A stretch of DNA of 64,000 nucleotides, taken from assembly GCA_002633025.1 (NCBI GenBank), contig NMRB01000867.1, positions 46,676-110,675 of the forward strand, read 5' to 3'. Under the pieces are notes generated by a model. The model was given only the letters and a program-made list of their open reading frames with translations, was not told the DNA's origin and did not search any database. This DNA comes from Notospermus geniculatus (Eukaryota; Nemertea; Pilidiophora; Heteronemertea; Lineidae). This document shows positions 21,306 to 32,892 of this stretch, in pieces. Made by a program: the position numbers and the translations under genes. Each line of letters starts with the position of its first letter. Position 1 is the first letter of the stretch.

Positions 21306-21399
21306 CTACAAAACATGAAGGTGTACAGTGCGAGCGGTGCGGTCGAATGTTGAGGAACTTAGCTTCATCATGTTTTTCAGCCGCGGCGTCAGTGATTTA
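21306..21399 (-). CDS. Candidate terminal exon, unidentified
   Basis: Acceptor GCCTATTTTCAG opens a phase-2 frame reading KSLTPRLKNMMKLSSSTFDR and TARTVHLHVL, then TAG. A polyadenylation signal follows. The exon lies downstream of the signal-peptide/transmembrane exons on the same strand and of the 102-codon frame at 21781-22089. It could belong to either, but no connecting exon with matching phase is secure. Confidence 0.33.
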
Positions 21400-21634
21400 C
21401 TGAAAATAGGCCTAGTCACCAACGTAACATTTCTCTTTTTCTGACAGTACCGTAGGCTCCAGTGATGTAAGTCTACTGAAGGCATTTGCACTGCAGGTGT
21501 TCCTCGCATAGGCCAGACTTCTATCTCTGCTATCAACACGACCCGAACATGTTAAGACCGCTTGAAAGCGTGTCTTGGCGTACCTGAGCGAAGTGCAGGA
21601 CGTGACTCTGACCAGCTAGCCGTTGAGCCGAACA

Positions 21635-21797
21635 GGTGTGATGAAATCTAATGTCCCCGCCCGCCTACCCCCTGCATTGTTTGTCACAGGATTAAGGGTC
21701 TTGGTCTCTCTAGTGTCCAATTCAATGGTGCCGCTTAATCCGTAAATGTATTGTTGGGGGACATCACATATCGGGGGACATTAGATTCTACAACACC
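21635..21797. mobile_element. MITE, AATCTAATGTCCCC family, copy 1
   Basis: GGTGTGATGAAATCTAATGT at the left is mirrored by ACATTAGATTCTACAACACC at the right. The second copy is 28405-28555. This copy carries an extra short duplication of GGGGGACAT near its right end. Confidence 0.7.
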
Positions 21798-22089
21798 GGG
21801 AAACCGACTCTGATAAAAATTCCAGTGCTTTGACAACTTTAGGCCTAGCCTTTTCAGCTCTTTTCCAACTGGCCATCCTGCAGTTAATATATTGTGGGTA
21901 TCCCGCTGTTTCCCATAAACCTGTCGACTCTGACTCCCAGAGGCCATCCTCTGCCCATATACTGGTCATCAACGTATTTTCCAGCTTGTCCCAGTTGAGG
22001 AGTTCATGATGTAGGCCTAGATCTGTTTCGGACGACAGGTCATCGCCCGTCACCTGGTTTATACGGACGCCATTCACTTTGTACGACAT
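21781..22089 (-). CDS. Candidate 102-codon protein, 3' end inside a MITE
   Basis: From ATG at 22089 the frame reads MSYKVNGVRINQVTGDDLSS, then a Trp- and acid-rich middle (LLNWDKLENTLMTSIWAEDG) and a basic end with KRAEKARPKVVKALEFLSES. Composition looks protein-like. The stop is supplied by the MITE at 21635-21797, so the natural 3' end may have been lost or may be a splice donor upstream (for example CCCG|GTGTTG, which would join the exon at 21399 in phase). No family recognised. Confidence 0.3.
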   Translation of the reverse strand: MSYKVNGVRINQVTGDDLSSETDLGLHHELLNWDKLENTLMTSIWAEDGLWESESTGLWETAGYPQYINCRMASWKRAEKARPKVVKALEFLSESVSRCCRI

Positions 22090-22194
22090 TTTCGTTTTAC
22101 AAAACAACTTGATATTTAACATAAATGATCCTTTCCATGCATTACAATGTGACAACACTTGTATCGTACCCAACAACGCCGGGAACTACATGAT

Positions 22195-23770
22195 CACGTG
22201 ACTACCGGTACCTCTCAAAATATTCATACTAATCAGTTACTAAAAGTGAAAACCGGTGTGAAAGGAATAGGAGTCCCAGGAATGCAGGTCCCCCTTACAA
22301 TATTTGACGTACCGGTATTGTAAGGTTACATTATGTAGGCCTATATCCTTGCCCTCATTGTACATAAAACTGGACTTCGATTCCTGTCACACCAGATCGG
22401 ATTTATAGGATGTTTCTGCAACAGGAAACAAAACTGAAAAAAGGCAGGAACCGCTGGCGACATTCGGCCCAAAGAAGCCAGACCGGTCGATGTGAGTAAC
22501 AGCCCTAGCTGTTACCCTGAACTGAGAAAAAGACTTTGTCTCCGGTCCAAGGCGTATTCTTGACTGCAAAGTCCATCAAGTGATTCCAAAAATCTACATG
22601 TATTTTTGGTTGTTTCGTTTCGTGGGCCTAATTGTGTCTTGTTCCCCCTTTTCTAAACGCCTACGACCAAATTATTTCCAATAACCTCGTTCCCTTTGCT
22701 GTCTGTGGCAGTGATCCACACCGATAAGGACCGAGGGGACGAGGTTATGGGTGACGTGATCAAAGTAGATCACGTGACAAAAGCCCTGTCTCCCATAGAC
22801 CGGAAAACGCGATTCTTTCAACGAATCAAATATTATGATATGGAAATCCTTGCATACGTGATAGCCAATCACGTGGCCGTAAAAGAGATCACGTGGGAGC
22901 AAATCAATAGCGATTAGCATAATTTATAAAAACATTACTGTTGGTCAACTTCATCATTTATGATACCATGGTTACGCACGATTCCACGACTCTATTGTGC
23001 ATCTGTCAACACGGATATGTTAATATTCCATCCACTGTCACAATGACACAATCACAACACGTGACGTCATCTCGTGACGTCATAATATTTGAATATATTA
23101 AATATCCTGTAGGCACAAGTAGTTCCAGTTTGGAGTTCACGTATTTTTTGGCCATCGCACAGACGGGCGTCTGCGGTGTGAATTTTTTCGGAGTCCGTTT
23201 TCTCCACAAGATGGCCGCCTGATTCGGAAATGATCGCCATTTGTGCGCATGCGTGTCAAACAGGATTATCCACTATTTCTATATTGTCCTCTTCTGTCGA
23301 TTTTTTTAATTCCTCTTTTTCTGAAAACAAAAGATAATGTTGATAATGACGTCATTTTGTGCCCATGGTTTATAGAAAAACCTGGTCACGTGCTGACACA
23401 CAGAAATATTAGACAAGTCTCCTTTTGAGGCCCTTCGCCCTGGAAATGAACGGTCTCAGTATTTCATGGCGTAAATTCCGCTAATTTGACAGAATATAAG
23501 TCCGCTTCTTTTTGCGAAATCTTCAACCCAGCCCGATCTCTTCTTATACTGAGATTAGTTTCACAGTTGGCCCCCAGATGGCCACACCGTCGGGTGACGT
23601 GCTTTCGTGTGCAGGTGTGAAGGGGAAAATGTCCGCGAAAACAACAGTCCGGGGGCAGTTTTTTCTCGGGTGATGGTTTCTCTAGCCACGCACTGACGAT
23701 TAGAGAACGCTGAGTATTTTACCACCAGTCAGATTAGGAGCCGCTGGCATCCTGTGAAATTGATCACGTG
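22195..23770. promoter_or_regulatory. Cluster of CACGTG E-boxes and TGACGTCA sites
   Basis: CACGTG occurs at 22195, 22771, 22870, 22890, 23058, 23387 and 23765. TGACGTCA occurs at 23062, 23075 and 23347, the first overlapping an E-box. Seven perfect 6-mers in under 1.6 kb is more than the about one per 4 kb expected by chance. It may be a regulatory element in the intron downstream of the transmembrane exon. Confidence 0.35.
22712..22917 (+). CDS. Candidate terminal exon, unidentified
   Basis: Acceptor TTTGCTGTCTGTGGCAG is followed by a 68-codon frame in phase 1: VIHTDKDRGDEVMGDVIKVD, then TRFFQRIKYYDMEILAYVIA, ending TWEQINSD. There is no ATG at the 5' end and no partner exon was found. Three CACGTG words lie inside it, so the openness may be incidental. 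Confidence 0.25.
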
Positions 23771-23776
23771 ACTTAC

Positions 23777-26700
23777 CATGCGCACTGAAATAATCTTTCT
23801 CTTCCGGTTCTTTAAACAAGCAGAAGCATAAAAACAGGATAAAAAAGGCCACGATTACGAGGATGTACATCACTATCTCGGGGGTGATTCTGAAAGATAG
23901 AACAGCCTGGCGAATTAGTGGGGGATTGTGAAAGGTTGAACAGCCTGGGGCGATCGGGGCGACCGACGAACCATTCGATTCTGGGTTGTGAAAATCAGTT
24001 TCAAACCGGTCCAGCTCTGAAATTATTCTGAATTCATTGTTCAATGGGAGCAGTCAGCCGCGCATATTGCCAACAGATGGCAGCAAAGTTCTAGCGGACC
24101 AATGTACAGGAAAATAATGATTGGGTCCGCTATATGCATTGAATTGGGCCGTAGTGACACCTATTGGTCAACTCACTGACAGCTCCTATTTGGACGGACG
24201 CCATGAAAGATCTCCAGTGAAAATATAGTATACATGTACAAGATAGCGTGCAGTACTAGTTTTTTAGAAAGATGGTAAAATGGACGTTGCAAGGTGATTA
24301 ATGGCCGCCTACGCTGCAGACAACAGAAATTTTAGCAGTGACTTCGCCGTAGTTTAAATTCATGACATGATTTGGTCTTTGGTAAGGTGCAACGGAATGT
24401 AACGCAAGCAAAGTGTACGTGTACATCGCGTGCTTGGCCGTCAAAACGCTGAAATAAAAAAATCGTTGAAAATTATTCTGTCGGTAAAAATAACGGTTTG
24501 TTGAAAGAGACAATCATGCGAGTCAAGCAGTGTGTGCGTGCTGTGCCGAGAAGAGAGTGAAGTATTTTACCAGAGTGTCCAGTGTGGGCCCCCCAATGAT
24601 CCTCTTTATCCCCGTGGATATACAGATACCTACCTACTGTAACTTGAGTTGGGGTGGGGCGGGGGGTGGGGTGGGATTGTCCTCTTAATTCCGTTGATCC
24701 CTGTTCATCCGGAACTATTTTTGATAAGAGGTAGGCCTAATTCGTTTGTCATGCGACATACATGTAGAGGTTACATGTAATATCATGGGTAGATATAATG
24801 TATCTATTGACATGGCATTGTTTGGTCCAATCAGTCAGAGTATCAGCAGTCACGTGATACGTGCTACTACAATGCCCTCTAACGGATATTTTATGTACTA
24901 TACCTGTGCCAGCTAGTTCTGGACAGTGAAATAATTATTGATACGATACTTCTGTTGTGTGACAACATCAAAATATAAACTATCATGCATATTCACGTGC
25001 AGGACATGCAGGAAAATATGCACCAGTTGTTCAAACAGTTGAATAGTTTCCGTCCAGTCCAGCCTCCGTTAGAATGCCTCAAACCTGCATTGCTTACCGA
25101 GGAAGGACACCAAACTGTCTGAACGACTAGCCCGGATGTTAGACCGGAAGTTCATGGGGGATAACCTATTAGTTACCTTTGTCTCCACTAGGCGGCTCGG
25201 GTCATGTCCTTGTTCACAGTTTAATGACTAATTCTATTTTTATTTTTCCGTTTTGTTTTTTTCAAGCCAATTTTTGACTAGGAAAGGGAATTCAATCATT
25301 CAGTTCATGATGGCCCACCCGGCTAGCCGGTGTAACATCTCTAGTTGCTTCCCATCTGTCAGTGTTCCCTAAAACAGACTGACGGGATAAGCCCTCACTT
25401 AGCAATCGGGACATACATTGACAGAGTCAATCTTTTTCAGGGGTTTCCCACACTTTACAGGGAACACTGAACGAAAGGAACACCTACAAACGTTACACCG
25501 GTTCGAAGGCATAAATTAGATTTCAGCATACATGTAAATTAGATTTCTGCCAATGACGTCATCACTCCCAAAGGAATTTCCTGGGTGGGGCGAAATTAAG
25601 GTCAGAATCTTTGGCACACTTTTTGCTTGAAGAACGGCCCATAGAATACTGAAGGACGATACCAGGGTGTGTTTACCGTCTACACCCTCGTCGCCTTTCC
25701 GGTCAGACCGGAAACCAGTATCTGCGCAACTGCTTTGATGCGGGTGCGTATCGGTGGCTGGATGTGGCTAGCTTCTCCCGATTTATTTTTTGCAGATGAC
25801 GTCTTGGCAATCTATGTTTTTAAACTATTGTTTCATTTTTGAAACTTAAATGAAGTGAAAATCATTGCGAAATGCAACAAAATGCAAATGTGTACAGAAA
25901 GTGTGTTGTGGCCAGTGTGCTATAAGGCAAAATGTCATATATAGGACTCTAGACAACGTTGCTAAATCCAGCACTGTTACCCGTCTTTTCTCAGGTTACA
26001 CACGTTCCATTGGCGGCCATATTCTTTGATGGGCAGCCATATTGTTTGTTAGGTGGCCATACTGTTTGGTGCACCGAATCGTGCAACAGATGCAACTGTG
26101 CAGAGCCGTCCAGATTGTGTTTCCGGACGCCTTGTAATGGAAAGTGCGAATTGTCTGATTACTTTAATGGCCAATGACGCCGCTAGAAGTCAGTATACTG
26201 CGAGACTGGCCCACTTCACAATTAAATTTCTCTGTGAAATACATTGCATCATATTGAATATTTATCAAAAATAGATAATCTATCTTTTTATTTATGCTTA
26301 TTGTGTGGTATGATTTTCACGATTTGTTCAACGATGTAAGTGTTTACGTTGTCTAGAAGCCCAGCAGCGCCACCATGCGCCAGTCGACAGTACTTACTCG
26401 GTGTTGTTAATTCCGGAAACGCCCGATTCTCCCCGAGAGCTAACTCTGTTCAATCCCCGTCCTCGCCCTCCACCGCCACCACGAGCACAAACATTTCCTA
26501 TAGAAGATAAAAGAGTGGGATATCGAAGGTTACACACTTATACGGTGATCATCTACACAATAAGAAACTTACGCATCTGTACTCCGTTTTGCCTGCGCCG
26601 CTGACGCACTCTGTGACACTCTCACCCCCCTCCCACGACCTCCACCACGTGCTGATATAACGCCTGCAATAAAAGTAAACAGTTAGACTTTTCACGGTAG

Positions 26701-29700
26701 GTTTGGAATCGGTCCGCTGGCGACAAACCAACGACATCCCGCAGCCTTGTTGCCTTCGTCTGGGCGCACATGGACATTACACGGTAAGTGCGGAATCGGT
26801 CCACTGGCGACAAACCGACGACATCTCATCCAGCCGCTACCTCATCCTATCACAGATTTCGTGCTTAAAGGTCAAAGGTCACCTTATTTTCATACACAAA
26901 TTAGGGATCGACGTTCAGCCTCGCCGGCACCTTGAAGCCAGCTGGCGCGGTCTTACTTTTGCCAGGTGTGCGATTGATTGCTGCGGTTGATAGGCCTCAT
27001 GAATATTGATGGATTTGATCACACTATGGGCCTGGCAATAGATCCATGTGTACTGTAATTACATGTATGGCCATCATATGGACATACTGATCATCCCAAG
27101 TGTTGTATTTCTCTTTCCAGCTACTTTTCATTTTGTTCACGAATCTGACCAAACGGCCAAAGGGATCACCTTCAAATTTCCTGAATTGGTTCACCTTGGT
27201 CACATCTAAAGGAATTTTCATTATCTTAAAGATTTTGGTGATTTTTTAGCGATTTTTGATGAAGTTTCGGAGGTTTTCATTACACATTCTGTTTTCATTC
27301 TGTTCACGAATCTGACAAAACGGCCAAAGGGAACGACTTCAAATTTCCTTAATATGTTCACCTTAGTCACATCTAAAGGGGAAAGAAAGGAATTTTCATT
27401 TTCTCAAATGTTTCGGTGATTTTGAGGCGATTTTTGATCAAGTTTATGAGGTTTTCGTTACTTAATCATGTCTTCATTCTGTTCACGGTTCTGGCCAAAC
27501 GGCCAAAGGGATCGACTTCAAATTTCCTGAATATGTTCATCTTGGTCACATCTAGTGGGGAAAGAAAGGAATGTTCATTATTTCAAACAGTTTACTGATT
27601 TTGAACCGATTGTTTATAAAGTTTTTTTTTTTGTTTTAGTTACTGGAAAGACTGGTATGGCATTGCAATTTACTCTATCAGCTTGTTCATACATGTATGG
27701 CTTCATTTGACATATACAGGAATACCAGCAATGTCCTTAAATGTCAGATGCGCTTTTCTAGGCGGGGTAATCGGGATTGAACATTTGATCCATACCGTAA
27801 TGGACAATGTCATACGGCGGTTCATTCAATGATGCTGTTGTACAGCTAGTTGAAAGGGGGAGTGCACGATTCCGTCTTCCGATGCATTAGGTTTTCTTTT
27901 GCTGAAGTGAAAGGCTTCGGCAAAAGCAGCCTTCAGTGTTTGGTGAACAGCACATCTCGCCTGAAGGGGTAAAAGCCTATTAAAGGGCATCCTTTTAAGT
28001 GCCTCACGCCGCTCTATATGAACTGTGGCCCTTTCATGTCAAAGCCAAGACCGTTGACGACTTAAAACTGCTCGTTGCCGTTGGCAACACTAAGTTGTAC
28101 CTCTTCGCATTTATTTCACTCGCAGTTGGCATATCCATCATTATGGGTGATTAAGAATACAACATGAAATCCTGGCGAGATATTTTCTGAGAAATAACCC
28201 GAGGGAAGAACGAGGGGTTTAGGCCTACTTAAACAGGCAAAGGTTTGTTCGGATGAAAGTCCTTGAGGGGCAAAAAAACAAAAACAAAAGATAAACAAAC
28301 ATTGTAACGAGAGCAGCGCGCCAGATACGACATATGAGCAATTGGCGTTATGGGCGAATGCTGGAGGAAACAAGTGCTTCCCGCAAACTCTGCGCAGGGG
28401 GACAGGTGTGATAGAATCTAATGTCCCCGTCTTCCTATGTCCCCCTGCATTGTTTGTCACAGGATTAAGGGTCTTGGTCCCTCTAGAGTCCTATTCAACG
28501 GTGTCGCTTAATCCGTAAATGTATTGTTGGGGGACATTAGATTCTATTACAACTGTGTCTCGGACGAAATCTCCACTGGCGACGGGTCAGTTTCGCACAA
28601 GCTACTGGGAATCGAACCCACTGTATAATCGATCACTGGCGACAGGGCTAGACACTTCTAGAAAAAACTGATATCTTGAAGAATTCAATTTTTAAAAAAA
28701 ACACGATAATTTGTAAGAAAATTTGATGCGGGCTAAATTGATGTCCTGGGTGTCGACACTGTCAGGCTCACTGCTATCTTGTTTTCGTTGCGAGCCGTCG
28801 TTTCGCCAGCAAATGGGTCTTTTTTCCTCCACAAAATTGATTCAAATTTGATTGACGTTTTTGCGTCGTTTGTATATCGATTTGGCGCGCTGATGCCGTG
28901 ATGGCGGGGCGGGCTATCATTCAATAATCAGTTCATAATTTTACCAGGACAACGGTTAGGCCAGGATGGCAGATGATGGCTTGGGGTGATGTACAGGGAT
29001 ATCATTACGCTGGACACTGTTTACATCAATCTGATATCACTTCGGAAATCCTTAAATTGGATCCCCAACAGTAACACTACTCACTTGGCCTTGTGGTTTA
29101 AAGGCCGAGTGTTTTTTGGGGGGGGGTTAGGCCTAAAGGAGTGTGCAAGGAGGGTTGATTGATGGGGTTGGATGAGCCCCCGAATGGTTAGGATCGGGGT
29201 CAGCCATATATATTTGCACAGGCGGTTCTTTAGGGATCCAATTTAAGGTTTTCACACCACTTCGACGAGGATATGTCACAGCGTTTGAGTACTCCCTGCC
29301 CTCCGGTTGGTTCGGCTCCACCAACCCAGGCCAGTGAGTGTGACAGGGATCTAAGTCCCCCTGGAATCTAAGTCCGGTTGTGTTGGTCAGCGAGGGATTA
29401 GGATATGGCTTATTCGAATGTAACCTTACAATAGCAGACTGGTGTAACTAGGGCTTGCATCCTAGGACGATCATTTTTTCACCAGATTTCTATGTCATCC
29501 CTGAAGCGGGTTGAGTAGATTGACCCGAGAAGTCGTACCCCTGTGATTTCTAGAATAAGATAGGCTAAAACGATTCCGATTATGTCCATCGTAGAATAGA
29601 TGGTACAGTTGATGAGGATCATAACCCACTGACTCAATAGGTGTCACTAGTGGTTAAAACTATTGAATTGAAAGTGACATCCGGGTGGTGATCCATTTCC

Positions 29701-30162
29701 CACACAAAAGGCGTCCATTGTATAGGACCTGGTTATAATGTGTTGCCCTCTATCGTATAATGAACTCCATTAGGCGTACTACAAATTGCCCTCATCAATG
29801 CACGGCCACATTCAGCCCCACCGACCGATGAGATGTTGCTTGCTACACCCACTCCCTGAACAGCTAATCGAAATATTCGTACTTGTCTCACTTTTCCCCC
29901 GACAACCTCTTGACTTGCCAGGTCATAGTCAGCTGAGCGCAAGGCCCATGGCCTCTTGTTGAGTATGTTAATCCCAGTATACAGGCCTATGGCATGAAAA
30001 CGACCAATCGGTTGCGATATCTCTATCCTCCATCGTACCGAATCAAAAAAATGATTCTGATTCGTCAGTCCGAAAATAATTTGCATAAAATAACCATCAC
30101 TTACCTAATTTGCATAGTATAGCCAGAAGGAAGAGTAGCCGTTCCTTCAGGGGGGACGCCAT
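23777..30162 (-). CDS. Candidate small type I membrane protein with alternative RG-rich exons
   Basis: Exons on the minus strand with agreeing phases. Exon 1 (30105-30162) starts in an AACATGG context and encodes the signal-peptide-like MASPLKERLLFLLAILCKL, donor GTAAGT, ending phase 1. Exon A (26573-26663) encodes VISARGGGRGRGVRVSQSAS and ends phase 2. Exon B (26398-26497) encodes NVCARGGGGGRGRGLNRVSS and ends phase 2. A and B are similar and both run phase 1 to 2, so either can join exon 1 to the next exon, but A cannot be joined to B in frame. The transmembrane exon (23777-23889) reads ITPEIVMYILVIVAFFILFL, CFCLFK, then acidic EPEEKDYFSAHG, and ends phase 1. Predicted: a signal peptide, a short extracellular Arg/Gly-rich segment, one membrane span and a cytoplasmic tail. 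The RG stretch recalls the Shadoo prion-family protein, but there is no further match and I assign no family. 3' exons are unresolved. Confidence 0.5.
24041..24195. mobile_element. MITE, GGAGCAGTCAG family, copy 1
   Basis: TGGGAGCAGTCAG at the left and CTGACAGCTCCTATT at the right are imperfect inverted ends. TCTAGCGGACCAAT and TGGGCCGTAGTGACACCTAT are shared with 40363-40540. Confidence 0.6.
24650..24676 (+). other. G-rich tract able to form a G-quadruplex
   Basis: Five or more runs of three to six G separated by one or two bases. It lies in the long intron before the transmembrane exon (minus-strand gene). Confidence 0.4.
24700..26390. other. No exon recognised (intron of minus-strand candidate)
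   Basis: I see no supported coding exon or clear repeat family here apart from scattered ACATGTA words. Confidence 0.35.
27110..27625. repeat. Tandem repeat, about 180-bp units, three copies
   Basis: Each unit has CTGTTCACGAATCTGACC-like, AAACGGCCAAAGGGA, CTTCAAATTTCCTGAAT and GGTCACATCTA, then an AT-rich spacer with GCGATTTTTGAT. It lies in the intron between exon 1 and exon A of the minus-strand candidate. Confidence 0.8.
28405..28555. mobile_element. MITE, AATCTAATGTCCCC family, copy 2
   Basis: GGTGTGATAGAATCTAATGT at the left is mirrored by ACATTAGATTCTATTACAAC at the right. The interior shares GGATTAAGGGTCTTGGTC and CCGTAAATGTATTGTTGGGG with copy 1. Confidence 0.75.
29637..29755. repeat. 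Dispersed repeat copy
   Basis: Partner of 9798-9920: same order of TAGGTGTCACTAGTGGTT, AAAACTATTGAA, GACATCC, AAAAGGCG and TGCCCTCT. Confidence 0.6.
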
Positions 30163-30692
30163 GTTGTGTGGGTAACTATCCGGGACGTTGGTGAGACCGA
30201 TAGAGTTTCATGCAGGCTGGTTGAACGTAGAGGGACCATGTGCACGTAGGCCTAGGAGTCGTGGTGTATGGTCGGTGGATACAAGCCTGAAATGAAATAC
30301 AAGCCGGACGATCAATATTTGAGTCTATGAGGAATGAGAATCTGTGGACAGCTGGTGAAACATTCACCTCGTAAATTGAGAGAATATGTATTCATTTGAA
30401 AGAGAAAATTAGGTCATTATCATTTACGAAGCGAAGGCTACACATGCAAAGCGGCATATGTAGCCGCCAATTCTGTCTTCCAATGGTGAAAGGCAGTGTT
30501 CAGTGGGATGATGGTGAATTGAAATAATAGTTCTGTGTGTGCTACCAAGTACTCTGTACTGTAGAGTATGGCTCTTGCGCCATTCGACCTCACTCCTACT
30601 TATCTCTAGAGCAGATACTTTGACCATTGAAGGGCTGAATTGCCCTGCAGCGGTGTAACAGGAATCTAAGTCCTCCTGGAATCTAAGTCCGG

Positions 30693-30862
30693 TGTAACTT
30701 TTTTCAGTGTGGCCCGTGTGCCAGTGTGACATTACAATAGATTTATGGAATAAGGCGCGACTTGACAATGGGCGACACGCAGAGAAACAGTGAGACTGTT
30801 TCCCAGTGTGTTCCGAACAATGGGAATCACACTGAAAAATGGCCACACTGAAAAACGTTACA
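30693..30862. mobile_element. MITE with TGTAAC / GTTACA ends
   Basis: TGTAACTTTTTTCAGTGTGG is mirrored by CCACACTGAAAAACGTTACA. The interior contains GGCGACACGCAGAGAAACAG and TAATCCC-type blocks shared, in reverse orientation, with 41332-41502 and 42062-42348. Confidence 0.75.
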
Positions 30863-31335
30863 CATGTTTTAGTATTCAACGAGGGATTGGAATAAAATGT
30901 CCATAGAAACCATGACCACAGGTGTACAAATAGCAGACTATTGTAACCCGAACTTGCAAACCTAGGACTATCATTGCTGTTACCCCAAGTTCCACACACT
31001 TTGAATCCTCTTATAATCCCATCATTCTCAATGTTTTCCATCAATACAAGGCATAACTACTCGATCAGGGCTGAATTGATGTTTACCTGCTTCAGTGAAA
31101 AATACTTCCATGCAGTCGAACTCATCAACAGATTATGTGATAACAACAGACAACTGAAGGCCTGGAGTGTGTGACAGCTGTTGTGTATTTTTAATTTCAG
31201 CGATACCCATCTTGATTTGTATCTACAGTCGTAGCAATAAGTTAATGGACGCCAGTTTTTCTTAAACACTCTACAAATCATGCAAAAACTGCCAGCGTTC
31301 CCCAAACGGGGGAAACACTGACATACGGGTAAAGG

Positions 31336-31478
31336 CGGTGACAGACTGGCGCGTAAGCAACGCGTTGGGAAGCATTCAACCAATCAGGGAGGCGGTAACA
31401 CGGACCGAAACACCTACCGAAGAGTCTGATTGGTGGAACGCCTGCAGGACACGCCGCGTACGCGCCAGTCTGTCACCG
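31336..31478. mobile_element. MITE with CGGTGACAGACTGGCGCG ends, copy 1
   Basis: CGGTGACAGACTGGCGCGTA is mirrored by TACGCGCCAGTCTGTCACCG. The interior AACCAATCAGGGAGGCGGTA is shared with copy 2 at 35775-35918. Confidence 0.8.
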
Positions 31479-32341
31479 GCTTGACACTGGTAGGTGTCAC
31501 ACCGGTAGACCGGAACTGACAAAAACCATGTATAGTATCAGCGTATTTTCTTCAAAAGTGGGGATAAAACAAGACAGCGAACAATCCCTCTAGTCCAACA
31601 ACAATTCTTCAACTGGTCATGGTCTGAAAATCACTGATAAGTGAATTTCTGAGTTCTAGTTGAGAATTTTCTTGTCTGTGTGAGCAATATCAAGATATGA
31701 ATGAATATAGATTAAATAAAAGGGTCGGGTATTTTGAAATTTTGACTCATTGACGGATCTTTGGTTGGGAAGGTGCCAAGCTAGCCATAAAAAGAGACTC
31801 GTACACCGCAAGTGGACTTTCATAAGCCTCCGTTTTGTAAACAAAAAGAAGCGCTGATGCCTTTTACTTCAATTCCTTACAAAGTTGTTTCGCATGGCAG
31901 CGAGGGCAACAACAGATAACTAGGCCAAGGATTGATGTGTCATGTAGGCCTAAAAGAGTGATGACTGGTGAGACTTCTACAATCATTTCTCAACATAACG
32001 TCATCTTATTTTGGTAAACACGGATCGTCGTGGTCTGTTCCTGTAGACTGGACGAATTGGAAAAAAACTTGGCTTCGATCCTGCGCCTTGGAACCTACCG
32101 GTACTCCTCTCTTTTGGATTACTGACCCCTCGTCGGATTACGAGGACCCGCCAGATCTACGAAACAAGCACACACCGCAGCTAGAAACAGCTGAAAACAC
32201 GGTTCGAGGGTATTTCATCGTCGGTATACGTCACCGTTACGTCATTTTAAGTTAAGAGAAGGGCGGACATTTTGTGGCTTGACTGTTGACTGAACAAATT
32301 ATTACATTCCTACATCTGGAAATTTCACACTTTCGAGAACC

Positions 32342-32891
32342 ATGCAACCACAATTCGTGACCGTGGCTCCACAGCCAAGGCAGAACTTCAACAAAAGAGG
32401 CCAGCTCATATGCGGGTCATTACAAATCGTCCTCGGTTGCGCTGCCTTTTTTCTGACTATAGGCTCCGTCATACTCAAAGCTGGAGGATTTATCGTGGTG
32501 TTTGGGACAGGATTCTTTTGCGCCATTTACATGATCATTGCTGGTGGCCTCGGTGTACGATCTTCAATAACGGAAGCGACCTGTCCAATTGTCGGATGCT
32601 TGGTGATGTCTGTATTCGGCTTTCTTCATGGATTTGCATACGCTGGTGTATCCGCGGCCGCCTTAGATCACGACGAATCATTGCGACGGAGTGCGGCGAT
32701 GGGAACATTCGACCCGAAGTTGCCTCCTCAAGCTAGTTCAGACATCTGGCGCACTCAAAATCCTGACGCCGCTGTGGCTGTTGATGTTCTTGCCATTTTA
32801 GTTGGCGTCACAGAAATCTGCGTAGCAATTGCGCAGATTGTGATCTGTAGCAAGACCACATGTTGTACCACTCAGCCAGCTCAGCCACGGG
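32342..32891 (+). CDS. CD20/MS4A-like four-pass membrane protein, paralogue A (3' end lost)
   Basis: Single-exon frame from ATG at 32342 (MQPQFVTVAPQPRQNFNKRG). It has four hydrophobic segments: LICGSLQIVLGCAAFFLTIG, a Gly-rich second span ending MIIAGGLGV, VGCLVMSVFGFLHGFAYAG, and VDVLAILVGVTEICVAIAQI before VICSK. TM1 with GSLQI.LG, TM2 with G.F..G...I.GGLGV and a final helix with a Glu-Cys pair match the CD20/MS4A fold (a family of membrane adaptors and channel modulators). The frame reaches the N at 32892. The proline-rich tail seen in B and C is missing, so the end is an assembly break. The upstream 150 bp resembles the region upstream of paralogue C, with GGGCGGACATTTTG in both. Confidence 0.75.
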
Positions 32892-32892
32892 N

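Noticed and set aside
29733-30086. 117-codon minus-strand frame
   Set aside because: Its end lies in a dispersed repeat shared with 9798-9920, and its start lies in the intron just after the signal-peptide exon donor.
30424-31044. 206-codon minus-strand frame
   Set aside because: The longest unassigned frame, but it runs straight through the MITE at 30693-30862, so its middle cannot be ancestral coding. The C-terminal part (ending YICRFACVAFAS) has some protein-like character but no splice or start support.
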